Assembly: GCA_902577425.1 (NCBI GenBank)
Contig: CACGZD010000005.1
Span: 1-64,000, forward strand
Source of the DNA: an uncultured Alphaproteobacteria bacterium
GTDB taxonomy: Bacteria; Pseudomonadota; Alphaproteobacteria; HIMB59; GCA-002718135
Direction of reading: 5' to 3'
DNA: 64,000 bases
In this document: positions 19,055 through 27,257 of the stretch, piece after piece
Layout of the letters: each line of letters begins with the position of its first letter
How positions within the stretch are numbered: the first letter of the stretch is position 1
Translations under genes and position numbers: made by a program
The notes under the pieces: model-generated
Told to the model about the DNA's origin: nothing
Seen by the model: the letters and a program-made list of their open reading frames with translations, nothing else
Database searches by the model: none

Positions 19055-20191
19055 TTTAAATTCTTTTTTATAAATAATCATTGGTATAATTAATAATAAA
19101 AATATTATTAATGTTGGAGTAAAAACATTATTTACGCCAAATGTATTAGCGAGTAATCCTAAGCTTGCTGGTGCCCCTATGAAAGTTCCATAAACTGCAA
19201 CTGATACAATTGTAATACCTACCCCGCTATCAATTCCTTTAATTTTACCAGCCATACTATAGGAAATTGGAACAATTGAAGATCCTCCAATTCCTAATAT
19301 AGCAAAGCCAATAATGGATGAAAATACTGAATTAAAATTGATAAGAATTAATAAGCTCAAAATAGTTAAGGAAAATAATATTGATAAAAAATTAAATACT
19401 CCTATTTGATCTCTAATCCGATCTCCATAAAGTCTACCAATAACCATAAAAATATTAAAGCTTATGGTAGCTATACCAACTTTAAAACCATCTACATGAA
19501 TAAAATCTTTCATATAAAGCGCTCCCCACGAGTCAACACTACCTTCAGCCAAAGCATTTGACATTGCAATTACTGCCAGCAATAATAACAAAATAGGCCA
19601 TATAAAAAAAATATTCTTTTGATCTGAAGAGGGCACTCTTTCGTCTTCCTGTAATTTAAAAGCAAAATAAAGATTAATCGGCAACATAATTATTATATAA
19701 ATGAGTGTATTAACTAAAATAGAAATTTCTAATTGAAGAAAAATACTTGTAAAAAATGATCCTATTAATACACCCAAGCTCCAAAAAGCATGAAAGCCAG
19801 ACATCATAGATTTGCCTTCACGAGATTCTATTTTAGATGCTTTAAGATTAATACATATTTCAAAAAGTCCAAAACAAAAACCAAACATAAATGCTAGAAT
19901 CATAAATGTTACTAAATCTTTTATAAAGGGAACAGGTAACCATAATAGCCACTGAGCAATAACAATATAAATTATAATTTTTTTTGATGAACTCTTTGAA
20001 ATAAAATAATTTGCACAAAGCATCATTATTATTGATCCTATTGCAAATGTTGCCATGATATAACCTATACCTAAGTAATCAGTTTGAATTTGATCTCTTA
20101 TGGTTGGAATTCTTATTGTCCAAAGACCAATTGAAAAAGCCATAATAAAAAAAAGTGCTTTGCAGGCAATAATATCATTGATTTTTTTCAT
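19049..20191 (-). CDS. MFS transporter
   Basis: Major facilitator of 380 residues with about 12 membrane segments and the split 6+6 layout. It opens with FIMAFSIGLWTIRIPTIRDQ and has a short cytoplasmic loop after segment 6 (QEDERVPSSDQKN). It resembles YbjJ/fucose-permease-like members that export or import small solutes. The substrate is unknown. It stands alone, convergent with ygfZ and 44 bases downstream of glyS on the same strand. Confidence 0.8.
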   Translation of the reverse strand: MKKINDIIACKALFFIMAFSIGLWTIRIPTIRDQIQTDYLGIGYIMATFAIGSIIMMLCANYFISKSSSKKIIIYIVIAQWLLWLPVPFIKDLVTFMILAFMFGFCFGLFEICINLKASKIESREGKSMMSGFHAFWSLGVLIGSFFTSIFLQLEISILVNTLIYIIIMLPINLYFAFKLQEDERVPSSDQKNIFFIWPILLLLLAVIAMSNALAEGSVDSWGALYMKDFIHVDGFKVGIATISFNIFMVIGRLYGDRIRDQIGVFNFLSILFSLTILSLLILINFNSVFSSIIGFAILGIGGSSIVPISYSMAGKIKGIDSGVGITIVSVAVYGTFIGAPASLGLLANTFGVNNVFTPTLIIFLLLIIPMIIYKKEFKL

Positions 20192-20235
20192 AAGATTTTT
20201 AAAATTTTATTTGAAATAACTAATAATTGATCAAG

Positions 20236-21612
20236 TTAATTAAAATAATCCCTATAATAATTTTCTAAACCATCTAAGTTAATTCTTTTTTGCTCCATTG
20301 TATCTCTATCTCTTACTGTCACTGACTTATCTTCTAATGTTTCAAAATCTACAGTAATACAAATAGGAGTTCCAATTTCATCATGTCTTCTATAATTTTT
20401 TCCAATATTCCCTGAATTTTCTAATACCACTCTCCCTAATCCAAGTTTTTGCAAATTTGATTTAATTTCTTTAGATAAATTAACTAATTCGTCGTTATTC
20501 TTTTTAAGAGGAATAACAGCAGCTTTAATCGGCGAAAGATGTGGTTTTAAAGATAAAAGAATTCTTTTATTATCTTTATCAGTATTTTCTTCCTTATAAG
20601 CTTCATTTAGTAAAGCGAGAACACCCCTATCAACACCAGCTGAAGGCTCAATTACATATGGTATATACCATTTCTTTTCTTCTAAATTTTGAACGGCCAA
20701 TTTTGTTGTGGATGAAGAATTTTTCATGACTTTTGACTCAATTTTAAATTCATTTTGATTTTTAGTATGAGATCCTAAGTCAAAATCAGTTCTATTCGCA
20801 ATACCTTCAAGTTCCTCTTCACCGTGAGGAAATAAATAATTAATATCAACTGTTCTTTTTGAATAATGAGCAAGTTCACTTTTTTCGACTTCAATTGTTT
20901 TAAGATTTTCTTTTTTAATTCCTTGATCTACCCACCAATTTATTCTTTTATCTATCCAATATTCATGCCATTTATCATCCGTTCCAGGTACTACAAAAAA
21001 TTCTAATTCCATTTGTTCAAATTCTCTTACTCTGAAGATAAAATTACGAGGTGTAATTTCATTTCTAAATGCTTTTCCCATTTGAGCAATTCCAAATGGA
21101 ACAGTCCTAGAAGTAGAATCTAAAATATTTTTAAAATTAGTAAAAATTTGCTGACATGTTTCTGGTCTTAAATATGCAAAAGAAGAACCATCATCAACTG
21201 GTCCAATCGCAGTCTTAAACATTAAATTAAACGGTCTTGGTTCAGTTAAATCTTTTACTTTACAGTCAGACAAAAGCCCTCCTCTTGGGCAATCACTATT
21301 TTCTAGTTGATCAGCTCTAAATCTAGATTTACAAATCTTACAATCTACCAATGGATCCGAAAAAGTATCTTCATGACCAGAATGTTTTAAAACAACTGGA
21401 GCGCTCAGAATACTTGCATCTAGTCCTTCAGTATCATCACGTTCATAAACCATTGATTTCCACCAAGCTTGTTTAAGATTATTTTTTAGCTCAACACCCA
21501 TAGGGCCATAATCATAAAGGCCTTTAATACCACCGTAGATATCATTTGATTGAAATAGAAAACCTCGTCTTTTACAAAGAGAAACCAGTTCTTCCATTGT
21601 TTTAGCAGCCAT
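20236..21612 (-). CDS. glyS: Glycyl-tRNA synthetase, alpha2 (eukaryote/archaeal-like) type
   Basis: Class II GlyRS of 458 residues from the ATG at 21612; a TTG directly before it is unnecessary. It has the N-terminal [24 protein letters not shown], a CKIC..CPRG zinc-like knuckle, motif 2 [21 protein letters not shown], motif 3 PSAGVDRG and a C-terminal anticodon-binding domain. This is the single-chain homodimer type; most alphaproteobacteria carry the unrelated alpha2beta2 GlyQ/GlyS enzyme. It lies directly downstream of the 55-residue microprotein and sppA. Confidence 0.93.
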   Translation of the reverse strand: MAAKTMEELVSLCKRRGFLFQSNDIYGGIKGLYDYGPMGVELKNNLKQAWWKSMVYERDDTEGLDASILSAPVVLKHSGHEDTFSDPLVDCKICKSRFRADQLENSDCPRGGLLSDCKVKDLTEPRPFNLMFKTAIGPVDDGSSFAYLRPETCQQIFTNFKNILDSTSRTVPFGIAQMGKAFRNEITPRNFIFRVREFEQMELEFFVVPGTDDKWHEYWIDKRINWWVDQGIKKENLKTIEVEKSELAHYSKRTVDINYLFPHGEEELEGIANRTDFDLGSHTKNQNEFKIESKVMKNSSSTTKLAVQNLEEKKWYIPYVIEPSAGVDRGVLALLNEAYKEENTDKDNKRILLSLKPHLSPIKAAVIPLKKNNDELVNLSKEIKSNLQKLGLGRVVLENSGNIGKNYRRHDEIGTPICITVDFETLEDKSVTVRDRDTMEQKRINLDGLENYYRDYFN

Positions 21613-21615
21613 CAA

Positions 21616-21783
21616 TTAATCCTTAGGTTTATATTGATTAGTCTTAGGATCTTTTTCCAAATCTACAACTTTCTCATCTTTTTTTGCTTCATAATTATTA
21701 TTAAAATTAATTTTTTTAAGAAAACGTAAGCCATAAAATACTATCCCAAATACTAAAAGTGTAAGAACTATTTTAGTAATCAT
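21616..21783 (-). CDS. 55-residue single-pass membrane microprotein
   Basis: Not recognised as a named family. The ATG at 21783 overlaps the sppA stop (ATGA), and the frame encodes MITKIVLTLLVFGIVFYGL (one membrane segment), then a basic turn and a charged tail ending DLEKDPKTNQYKPKD. The stop is four bases before the glyS ATG. The position, coupling and uninterrupted frame support a real gene. It may assist SppA or another membrane process; that is inference. Confidence 0.7.
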   Translation of the reverse strand: MITKIVLTLLVFGIVFYGLRFLKKINFNNNYEAKKDEKVVDLEKDPKTNQYKPKD

Positions 21784-22592
21784 AATCCAAATCTAGACCA
21801 CATTGCTTTTTCTTCAATTTTTTGTAAAATTGTTTCACTATCAATTAATGAAGATGATAATTTTCTTTGAATAAAAGATTTTTTTTGATCTATTAATTTA
21901 ATTTTGACTTTTTTTCCAAATTTTTGTCTCAAAACATCATTAATGGATCCAATACCATCTGCTAAACCTAATTCTATTGCTTTGTGACCAACCCAAAATA
22001 ATCCACTAAAGACTTCATCATAGTTTTCTTCTTTAATTTTATTGCCTCTTCTTGATTTAACATAGGATATAAAATTTTCATGTATTTGCTCTTGAATTTT
22101 TTTTAATCGATTTATATCTTCTTCTTTTTCTTCTTTAAATGGATCTAAAAAGCTTTTACTTTTTCCAGAAGTATATACCCTTCTTTCAATTCCTGCTTTT
22201 TTTAATAGTTCTACAAATCCAAAACCTGGCGAAATAACTCCAATGGAACCTAAGATTGAATTAGTATCTACATAAATTTCATCACTCGCGCATGCTAGCC
22301 AGTATCCTCCTGATGCAGCAACATCTTCTACAAAAGAAAAAACTTTTTTATTTTTTTCTTTTGATTTTTTAATTATTTTATCAGCAATTAAAGATGATTG
22401 AGTCGGAGACCCACCTGGAGAGTTAATAATTAAACATACAGCTGGGCTTTTTTTATCCGCAAATAACTTTTCAATTAATTTATCTAAAGTAGAAATATTT
22501 AAGCCAGATCTCATAAAACCAGCCTGACCAATAACGCCGGATAAACGTAATGTTGGAATATTTATACTCTTAGAAAAAAAAGATTTTAACAT
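21780..22592 (-). CDS. sppA: SppA-like signal peptide peptidase (S49)
   Basis: Membrane-associated serine protease that degrades cleaved signal peptides, short single-domain form, 270 residues from the ATG at 22592. A TTG 15 bases upstream is an alternative. The NSPGGSP oxyanion region, catalytic Ser in VAASGGYW and catalytic Lys in TSGKSKSFLDPF are visible, followed by the SGLFWVGHKAIELGLADGIG block. It has no obvious N-terminal membrane anchor; the next gene, overlapping by four bases, encodes a single-pass protein that might provide one. Confidence 0.9.
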   Translation of the reverse strand: MLKSFFSKSINIPTLRLSGVIGQAGFMRSGLNISTLDKLIEKLFADKKSPAVCLIINSPGGSPTQSSLIADKIIKKSKEKNKKVFSFVEDVAASGGYWLACASDEIYVDTNSILGSIGVISPGFGFVELLKKAGIERRVYTSGKSKSFLDPFKEEKEEDINRLKKIQEQIHENFISYVKSRRGNKIKEENYDEVFSGLFWVGHKAIELGLADGIGSINDVLRQKFGKKVKIKLIDQKKSFIQRKLSSSLIDSETILQKIEEKAMWSRFGL

Positions 22593-22719
22593 AGCTTCTC
22601 TTATCAAATCTTATATTGACTAGAAAGCCAATTATTCAATCTTTTTTTATTCAAAATGAACTGTTTTTTTCAAAAAAAACTTGTATCTAACAATATATTA
22701 TTGATAAGCATTAATAAAT

Positions 22720-23748
22720 ATGGCTCAAATCTTAAATTTAAAAAAAACAAATGATGATTTCAATACAGAAATCAGAAAGATGTTGTTGTTATGCCAGGAA
22801 GATATTGAATCTACTAATACCCTAATAATTGAAAAATTGGATAGTAATGTGCCTCTTGTTAAAGAAATAGCATCATATTTAGTGCTTTCAGGAGGTAAAA
22901 GACTTCGCCCCCTTTTAACTTCATGTAGCTATCATCTTTTAACTAATGATTTAGATAAAAATAAAAAACATATAGGTCTAGCTGCAGCTGTAGAATTTAT
23001 TCACGCGGCAACTCTCCTTCACGATGATGTAATCGATGAAAGTCAACGAAGAAGAGGTAATCTTAGTGCAAATGAAGTATGGGGAAATAAAACTAGTGTT
23101 TTAGTAGGTGATTTTCTATTTAGTCGAGCATTTCAATTAATGGCAAAATATGGAGATATTGGAACTTTAAAAATTTTATCAGACACTAGTGTAGTTATTG
23201 CAGAAGGAGAAGTATTAGAATTAAGTAATGATAGAGATCCTACTATTAATGAAGATTTATATTTCAAAGTTATAAATGCTAAGACTGCTTCACTATTTAG
23301 TGCTGCATGTCAAGTTGGAGGTATCAGTGCTAAGGCAACTAATAAAGAAATTGAATCACTCAAATCTTTTGGCACTAACTTTGGAATGGCATTTCAACTT
23401 ATTGACGATGCTATAGACTATGCTTCAGATAAAAATTCATTAGGAAAAAATATTGGAGATGATTTTAAAGAAGGTAAAATTACATTACCAGTAATTCTTG
23501 CCTATATTAGATCTAATAAAAAAGAAAAAGAATTTTGGAAAAGAACAATTATAGAATTAGATCAAAAAGAAAATGATTTTTATGAAGCATTTTTGATTAT
23601 GACAAAATATAAATGCATTACTGATACTATAGAACGTGCAAAACATTTTGCTAATGTTGCTATAGATAGTTTAGGAATATTTAATGAAAATGAATATAAA
23701 AGTGCATTAATGAATTTAATTTACTCAAGTCTTAATCGATTAAGTTAA
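22720..23748 (+). CDS. ispB: Long-chain polyprenyl diphosphate synthase (quinone tail)
   Basis: Trans-prenyltransferase of 342 residues that makes the octa- or decaprenyl side chain of ubiquinone. It has both aspartate-rich motifs: LHDDVIDES with the following RRRG (first), and LIDDAIDY (second); GGKRLRP near residue 55 binds IPP. Chain length depends on residues before the first motif and is not certain. It shares four terminal bases with the convergent DUF6165 gene. Confidence 0.93.
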   Translation: MAQILNLKKTNDDFNTEIRKMLLLCQEDIESTNTLIIEKLDSNVPLVKEIASYLVLSGGKRLRPLLTSCSYHLLTNDLDKNKKHIGLAAAVEFIHAATLLHDDVIDESQRRRGNLSANEVWGNKTSVLVGDFLFSRAFQLMAKYGDIGTLKILSDTSVVIAEGEVLELSNDRDPTINEDLYFKVINAKTASLFSAACQVGGISAKATNKEIESLKSFGTNFGMAFQLIDDAIDYASDKNSLGKNIGDDFKEGKITLPVILAYIRSNKKEKEFWKRTIIELDQKENDFYEAFLIMTKYKCITDTIERAKHFANVAIDSLGIFNENEYKSALMNLIYSSLNRLS

Positions 23749-24128
23749 TATTTTTCATAAGATTTTACTTCAACTAATGTTGATCCAAAAAATTCATTAA
23801 TTTCTAATTTTATTTCAGATCTTTTATCATTTGTTTGATAAACTGATCTCGCAAGGTCAATAAATTTTTGATCAAATGCCTTATCTTTTTCACATTTTCT
23901 TATATCATCTTCTATCTTCCATAGAGTAGAATTTATTTCTATCAAACTATCTCTAAATTCTTTAACTTTTTTATCGTTAACTGAATCAGATAAAGTTGAC
24001 TCTAATAAAGATAATTCTTTTTCTATATGTTTGAGCTTATTAACATCTATTATATTTTTCTTTTTAATAATTAGAATTGATATTTTATCTATCAATTCCC
24101 CAATGGATATAGGTGTATTAACTAACAT
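23745..24128 (-). CDS. DUF6165-type small protein
   Basis: Cytoplasmic, mostly helical protein of 127 residues. The opening VNTPISIGELIDKISIL followed by a basic, leucine-rich helix pair resembles the uncharacterised DUF6165 family. No signal or membrane segment is present and no function is known. Five bases separate it from the upstream sugar-phosphate cupin, suggesting co-expression. It is convergent with ispB. Confidence 0.6.
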   Translation of the reverse strand: MLVNTPISIGELIDKISILIIKKKNIIDVNKLKHIEKELSLLESTLSDSVNDKKVKEFRDSLIEINSTLWKIEDDIRKCEKDKAFDQKFIDLARSVYQTNDKRSEIKLEINEFFGSTLVEVKSYEKY

Positions 24129-24133
24129 GAATT

Positions 24134-24475
24134 TTATCTATTATATATATCTTCATATCTAATTATATCTTCTTCATCAAGTTGATCTCCAAACCAAAGT
24201 TCTATAACAACAAGGTCATCAGATTGATGATTTGTTAAACGATGCTTAGCTTTTAAGGGAATAAAAATATTTTCGTTTTCCTTACGCTCAAATACATCAT
24301 CATTGATTGTTATTTCTGCAATACCCTTTATTACAACCCAATGTTCAGATCTAAATTTATGACTTTGTAAAGAGAGTATGCCGCCTGGCTTAACAATAAT
24401 TTTTTTAATAGCATAATTATCACCTGTATGGAGAACTTCATACGACCCCCAAGGCTTAGAAACAATTGATGTCAT
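24134..24475 (-). CDS. Stand-alone mannose-6-phosphate isomerase-type cupin
   Basis: Single cupin domain of 113 residues matching the C-terminal half of type II phosphomannose isomerase/GDP-mannose pyrophosphorylase. It shows KPWGSYEVL, VKPGGILSLQSHKFRSEHWVVIKG (cupin box 1 with His and Glu metal ligands), IPLKAKHRLTN (box 2) and VVIELWFGD. The nucleotidyltransferase half is absent. It may isomerise a sugar phosphate. Divergent from rpe by 50 bases. Confidence 0.82.
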   Translation of the reverse strand: MTSIVSKPWGSYEVLHTGDNYAIKKIIVKPGGILSLQSHKFRSEHWVVIKGIAEITINDDVFERKENENIFIPLKAKHRLTNHQSDDLVVIELWFGDQLDEEDIIRYEDIYNR

Positions 24476-24513
24476 AATTGATTAAATGGTATATATTATT
24501 ATTTTAAATTTCT

Positions 24514-24519
24514 TATAAT
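24514..24519 (+). promoter_or_regulatory. -10 box (TATAAT) placing rpe as a leaderless transcript candidate
   Basis: A consensus TATAAT ends seven bases before the rpe ATG, so transcription would begin at or next to the A of ATG. No Shine-Dalgarno is present and no good -35 is visible. In AT-rich sequence TATAAT arises by chance, so confidence is moderate. Confidence 0.35.
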
Positions 24520-24525
24520 TTTTTT

Positions 24526-25182
24526 ATGGTCAAAATAGCTCCTTCTATACTTGCTGCAGACTTATTAGATATTAAAAATGAAGTGATTAATGCAGATAAT
24601 GCTGGAGCTGAATTCATTCATATTGATATAATGGATGGCCATTTTGTTCCAAATCTTTCTTTTGGTTATAATATGGTTAAAACTCTTAGACCTATTACCA
24701 ATAAAGTTTTAGATGTTCATTTAATGATAAGCCCAGTAGAGCCATTTATTAAAGAATTTATAGATGCGGGTTCTGATATTATAAGTTTTCACCCAGAAGC
24801 AGATAAAAATACAAAAGAAATTATATCAATAATAAAAAAATCTAATTGCAAAGTTGGAATAGCTGTTCATCCAAATATAAAAATAGAAGAAATAAAAGAG
24901 TTTCTTAATGATGTAGATTTAGTCATTATAATGACTGTGATCCCAGGTTTTGGAGGTCAAAAATTTTTAGAGGATCAAGTACAAAAAATTTCTGAATTAA
25001 AAGAAATTCGAAAAAATATAAATGCAAATTATGAAATAGAGATTGATGGTGGCATTAATTTTCAAACAAGTAAAATCTGCATAGATAAAGGTGCAGATAT
25101 TCTTGTTGCAGGATCATATGTATATGGTGCCCCAAAAGAAGAATATAAAGATAAAATTAATTCAATTAGACATTTGACTTAA
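24526..25182 (+). CDS. rpe: Rpe, ribulose-phosphate 3-epimerase
   Basis: TIM-barrel epimerase of the pentose phosphate and Calvin pathways, 218 residues. It has KIAPSILAADLL, the metal-binding HIDIMDGHFVPNLS, DVHLMI, TVIPGFGGQ and EIDGGIN with the second catalytic Asp. The length and order are typical. It probably functions here in the pentose phosphate route that would also receive pentose phosphates from the sugar island at 33-47 kb. Confidence 0.95.
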   Translation: MVKIAPSILAADLLDIKNEVINADNAGAEFIHIDIMDGHFVPNLSFGYNMVKTLRPITNKVLDVHLMISPVEPFIKEFIDAGSDIISFHPEADKNTKEIISIIKKSNCKVGIAVHPNIKIEEIKEFLNDVDLVIIMTVIPGFGGQKFLEDQVQKISELKEIRKNINANYEIEIDGGINFQTSKICIDKGADILVAGSYVYGAPKEEYKDKINSIRHLT

Positions 25183-25214
25183 TTTGTTAATTTTGTATAT
25201 GTAAGCTCATTATT

Positions 25215-25298
25215 ATGGGATATCCTAAAAAACATAGAGGAAGACGCAAAAGAGGCTCTAAATATAGAAGAAACAAAAGGCGCCAAAAGAAAAAATAA
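25215..25298 (+). CDS. 27-residue highly basic peptide (bTHX-like candidate)
   Basis: An ATG-to-TAA frame encodes 27 residues starting MGYPKKHRGRRKRGSKYRR and ending in KKK, about two thirds Lys/Arg with no acidic residue. Length, MG start, central RG/YR and terminal KKK resemble the 30S protein bTHX of Thermus and Bacteroidetes; the run of basic residues also recalls AURKAIP1/COX24-type ribosomal peptides. No strong Shine-Dalgarno precedes it. The codons include CGC, AGG and GGC in otherwise AT-rich DNA, which suggests a coding constraint. The assignment is tentative. Confidence 0.5.
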   Translation: MGYPKKHRGRRKRGSKYRRNKRRQKKK

Positions 25299-25334
25299 TA
25301 ATATTTTCTATCTAAAATTATAATTTTATTTTAT

Positions 25335-25371
25335 CATTAGTTTAATAGTTTTATATTTTTTAAAACTAATG
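25335..25371 (+). promoter_or_regulatory. Hairpin abutting the Shine-Dalgarno of the AhpD-like gene
   Basis: CATTAGTTT (25335-25343) pairs perfectly with AAACTAATG (25363-25371) across a 19-base AT-rich loop. The right arm reaches the first G of GGAGG (25371-25375), four bases ahead of the ATG. It could reduce ribosome access when folded, or act as a weak 3' structure for the upstream peptide gene. Only the pairing is seen; a role is inferred. Confidence 0.35.
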
Positions 25372-25379
25372 GAGGAAAT

Positions 25380-25772
25380 ATGTCTATTCTAAAACCAATT
25401 ACGGAAAAAAAAGCTAAAGGCAAAGTTAAAAAAATTTATGAAGATATCAAGTCAAAAAGAAAAATAACTAAAATACCTAATTTTTGGAAATCATTAGCTA
25501 ATGATCCAGATACACTGGAGCGTACGTGGAATTCATTACAACAAGTCATGCAAAAAGGTGCTTTAGATCCTTTAACAAAAGAAATGCTTTATGTTGCTGT
25601 TTCTATGACTAATAGTTGTGAATATTGTATTCGCTCTCATACAAAAGCAGCTCAAAAAAAGGGTCTAACTGATAAAATGTTAAAAGAGTTAATTGCAGTT
25701 GTAGCTATGGCAAATGAAACAAATAGGCTAGTTGAATCTTATCAAGTAGAAGTTGATTCTTTTTTAAAATAA
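25380..25772 (+). CDS. AhpD-like carboxymuconolactone decarboxylase-family protein
   Basis: All-helical protein of 130 residues with the AhpD-type redox motif CEYCIRSH (Cys80, Cys83, His87), which supports thiol-disulfide or peroxidase-linked chemistry rather than lactone decarboxylation. It has a strong GGAGG four bases before the ATG. It is cytoplasmic with no signal peptide, and convergent with the next MFS gene after six bases. Confidence 0.85.
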   Translation: MSILKPITEKKAKGKVKKIYEDIKSKRKITKIPNFWKSLANDPDTLERTWNSLQQVMQKGALDPLTKEMLYVAVSMTNSCEYCIRSHTKAAQKKGLTDKMLKELIAVVAMANETNRLVESYQVEVDSFLK

Positions 25773-25778
25773 AAAAAA

Positions 25779-26993
25779 TTAAGTTTTTTGATTTTGTAGT
25801 CTTTCAACTGGTTTTTCTATTATAGGCATATGAAGTAATGCAGCTGCAATTCCTAAGATTACACAAATCCACCACATTAAATCATAGGATCCATAAATAT
25901 CAAAAAGTCTACCTCCAAACCAAGAACCAAAAAACGAACCTATTTGATGAACAAAAAATGCCCAACCATAAAGCATAGACATATAATATGGACCAAAAAA
26001 AACAGTTATTATACCGCTTGTTAATGGAACGGTAGATAACCAAAGAATTCCTAAAAGACTAGCAAAAATTAAAACTGTTAATTCTGTTTTAGGAATAAAA
26101 ATAAATAAAAGAAATAACAATCCTCTTAATCCGTATAAAAGTGCAAGAAGATTTTTTTTAGATAATCTATCTCCTAAGTATCCAAAATAAATTGTGCCAA
26201 TAACATTAAAAATTCCTATTAAAGCTAATGCCCAACCTCCTACCCAAAAAGGTAAATTTTCATCTTTAACAAATGCTGGTAAATGTACAGCCACAAAAGT
26301 AACATGAAAACCACAAACAAAGAATCCTAATGATAAAAGATTAAAACTTTTACTCTTAAATGCTTCTTTAATTGCCTCAGTTAAAGTTTGACTAGTACCT
26401 GATTTTGAAGATTCAGATTTTTCTGAAAAATTTAAAAAGAAAGAAAAAATAATCATTATTGAAGCCACAAAAGATAATAAAAAAAGAGAATATGACCAAC
26501 CAAATATTTCTATTAGATAGCTAATTGAGGGTACCATTATAAATTGACCAAATGAACCAGCAGCCATCACTATACCTAATGATAAAGTTCTATTAGCTGA
26601 ATGAACTGATCTTCCAACAGCACCCAATACTACTGCAGTTCCACATCCAGCACTTCCTAGCCCAAAAAGAGTTTGACTTCCAATGATACTAAATGCACCT
26701 TCGACATTAGCCATCCAAAATAAACTTATTATTACTAATATTATTCCAAGTATTGATGCTTTTCCTGAACCATATTTGTCAGATAAAGCTCCAAACAATG
26801 GAGATCCAATACCTATCATCAATACATTCAAAGCAGAGGCAAAAGAAAAAAGCTCTCTTCCTGTCTTTAAATGTTCTGAAACTGGTACAAGATACAAGCC
26901 AAAAGAATGTCTCAGTCCAAATGAAATTAATAATAATGCACTACCGCCAATAATTACCAAAAGGGGAATTAAATTTTTTTTTGAAGATGTCAT
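25779..26993 (-). CDS. MFS transporter (monocarboxylate/oxalate-antiporter-like)
   Basis: Transporter of 404 residues with 12 predicted membrane segments. Features such as GLRHSFGLYLVPVSEH at segment 1, GALSDKYGSGKAS (motif A) in the first cytoplasmic loop, and YFGYLGDRLSKKN in the middle loop match the monocarboxylate/oxalate-formate branch. The substrate is unknown. Its start overlaps the stop of the preceding small membrane gene by four bases. Confidence 0.82.
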   Translation of the reverse strand: MTSSKKNLIPLLVIIGGSALLLISFGLRHSFGLYLVPVSEHLKTGRELFSFASALNVLMIGIGSPLFGALSDKYGSGKASILGIILVIISLFWMANVEGAFSIIGSQTLFGLGSAGCGTAVVLGAVGRSVHSANRTLSLGIVMAAGSFGQFIMVPSISYLIEIFGWSYSLFLLSFVASIMIIFSFFLNFSEKSESSKSGTSQTLTEAIKEAFKSKSFNLLSLGFFVCGFHVTFVAVHLPAFVKDENLPFWVGGWALALIGIFNVIGTIYFGYLGDRLSKKNLLALLYGLRGLLFLLFIFIPKTELTVLIFASLLGILWLSTVPLTSGIITVFFGPYYMSMLYGWAFFVHQIGSFFGSWFGGRLFDIYGSYDLMWWICVILGIAAALLHMPIIEKPVERLQNQKT

Positions 26994-27238
26994 TTAATAA
27001 TTCCTAAACAGTACTCAATAGCTTCTAAAAACATATCATTTTGAAAATTATACATATATGCTGTAGTAAATAAAAATAACAGAATAGCTATTATTCTTAA
27101 ATTCTTTATAAATTTATTATAGCTAACAATACCTACTATAGAAGTAGATTTAAAATTTTTATTTGCAAGAAAAAGGGTTATTTCAATAAAAAACCATGTT
27201 AAAATGAATGCTAAAAAAACAATTATATAAACCATCAA
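26990..27238 (-). CDS. Small membrane protein, 82 residues
   Basis: Not recognised. It is mostly hydrophobic with an N-terminal segment (VYIIVFLAFILTWFFIEI), a polar stretch (NKNFKSTS), a second segment after NKFIKNL, and a short acidic end, so two membrane passes are likely. Its TAA overlaps the start of the MFS gene, indicating coupled expression, possibly as an accessory subunit. The next gene is divergent by 19 bases. Confidence 0.6.
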   Translation of the reverse strand: MMVYIIVFLAFILTWFFIEITLFLANKNFKSTSIVGIVSYNKFIKNLRIIAILLFLFTTAYMYNFQNDMFLEAIEYCLGIIK

Positions 27239-27257
27239 AATTTAAGAAAAGATAACT

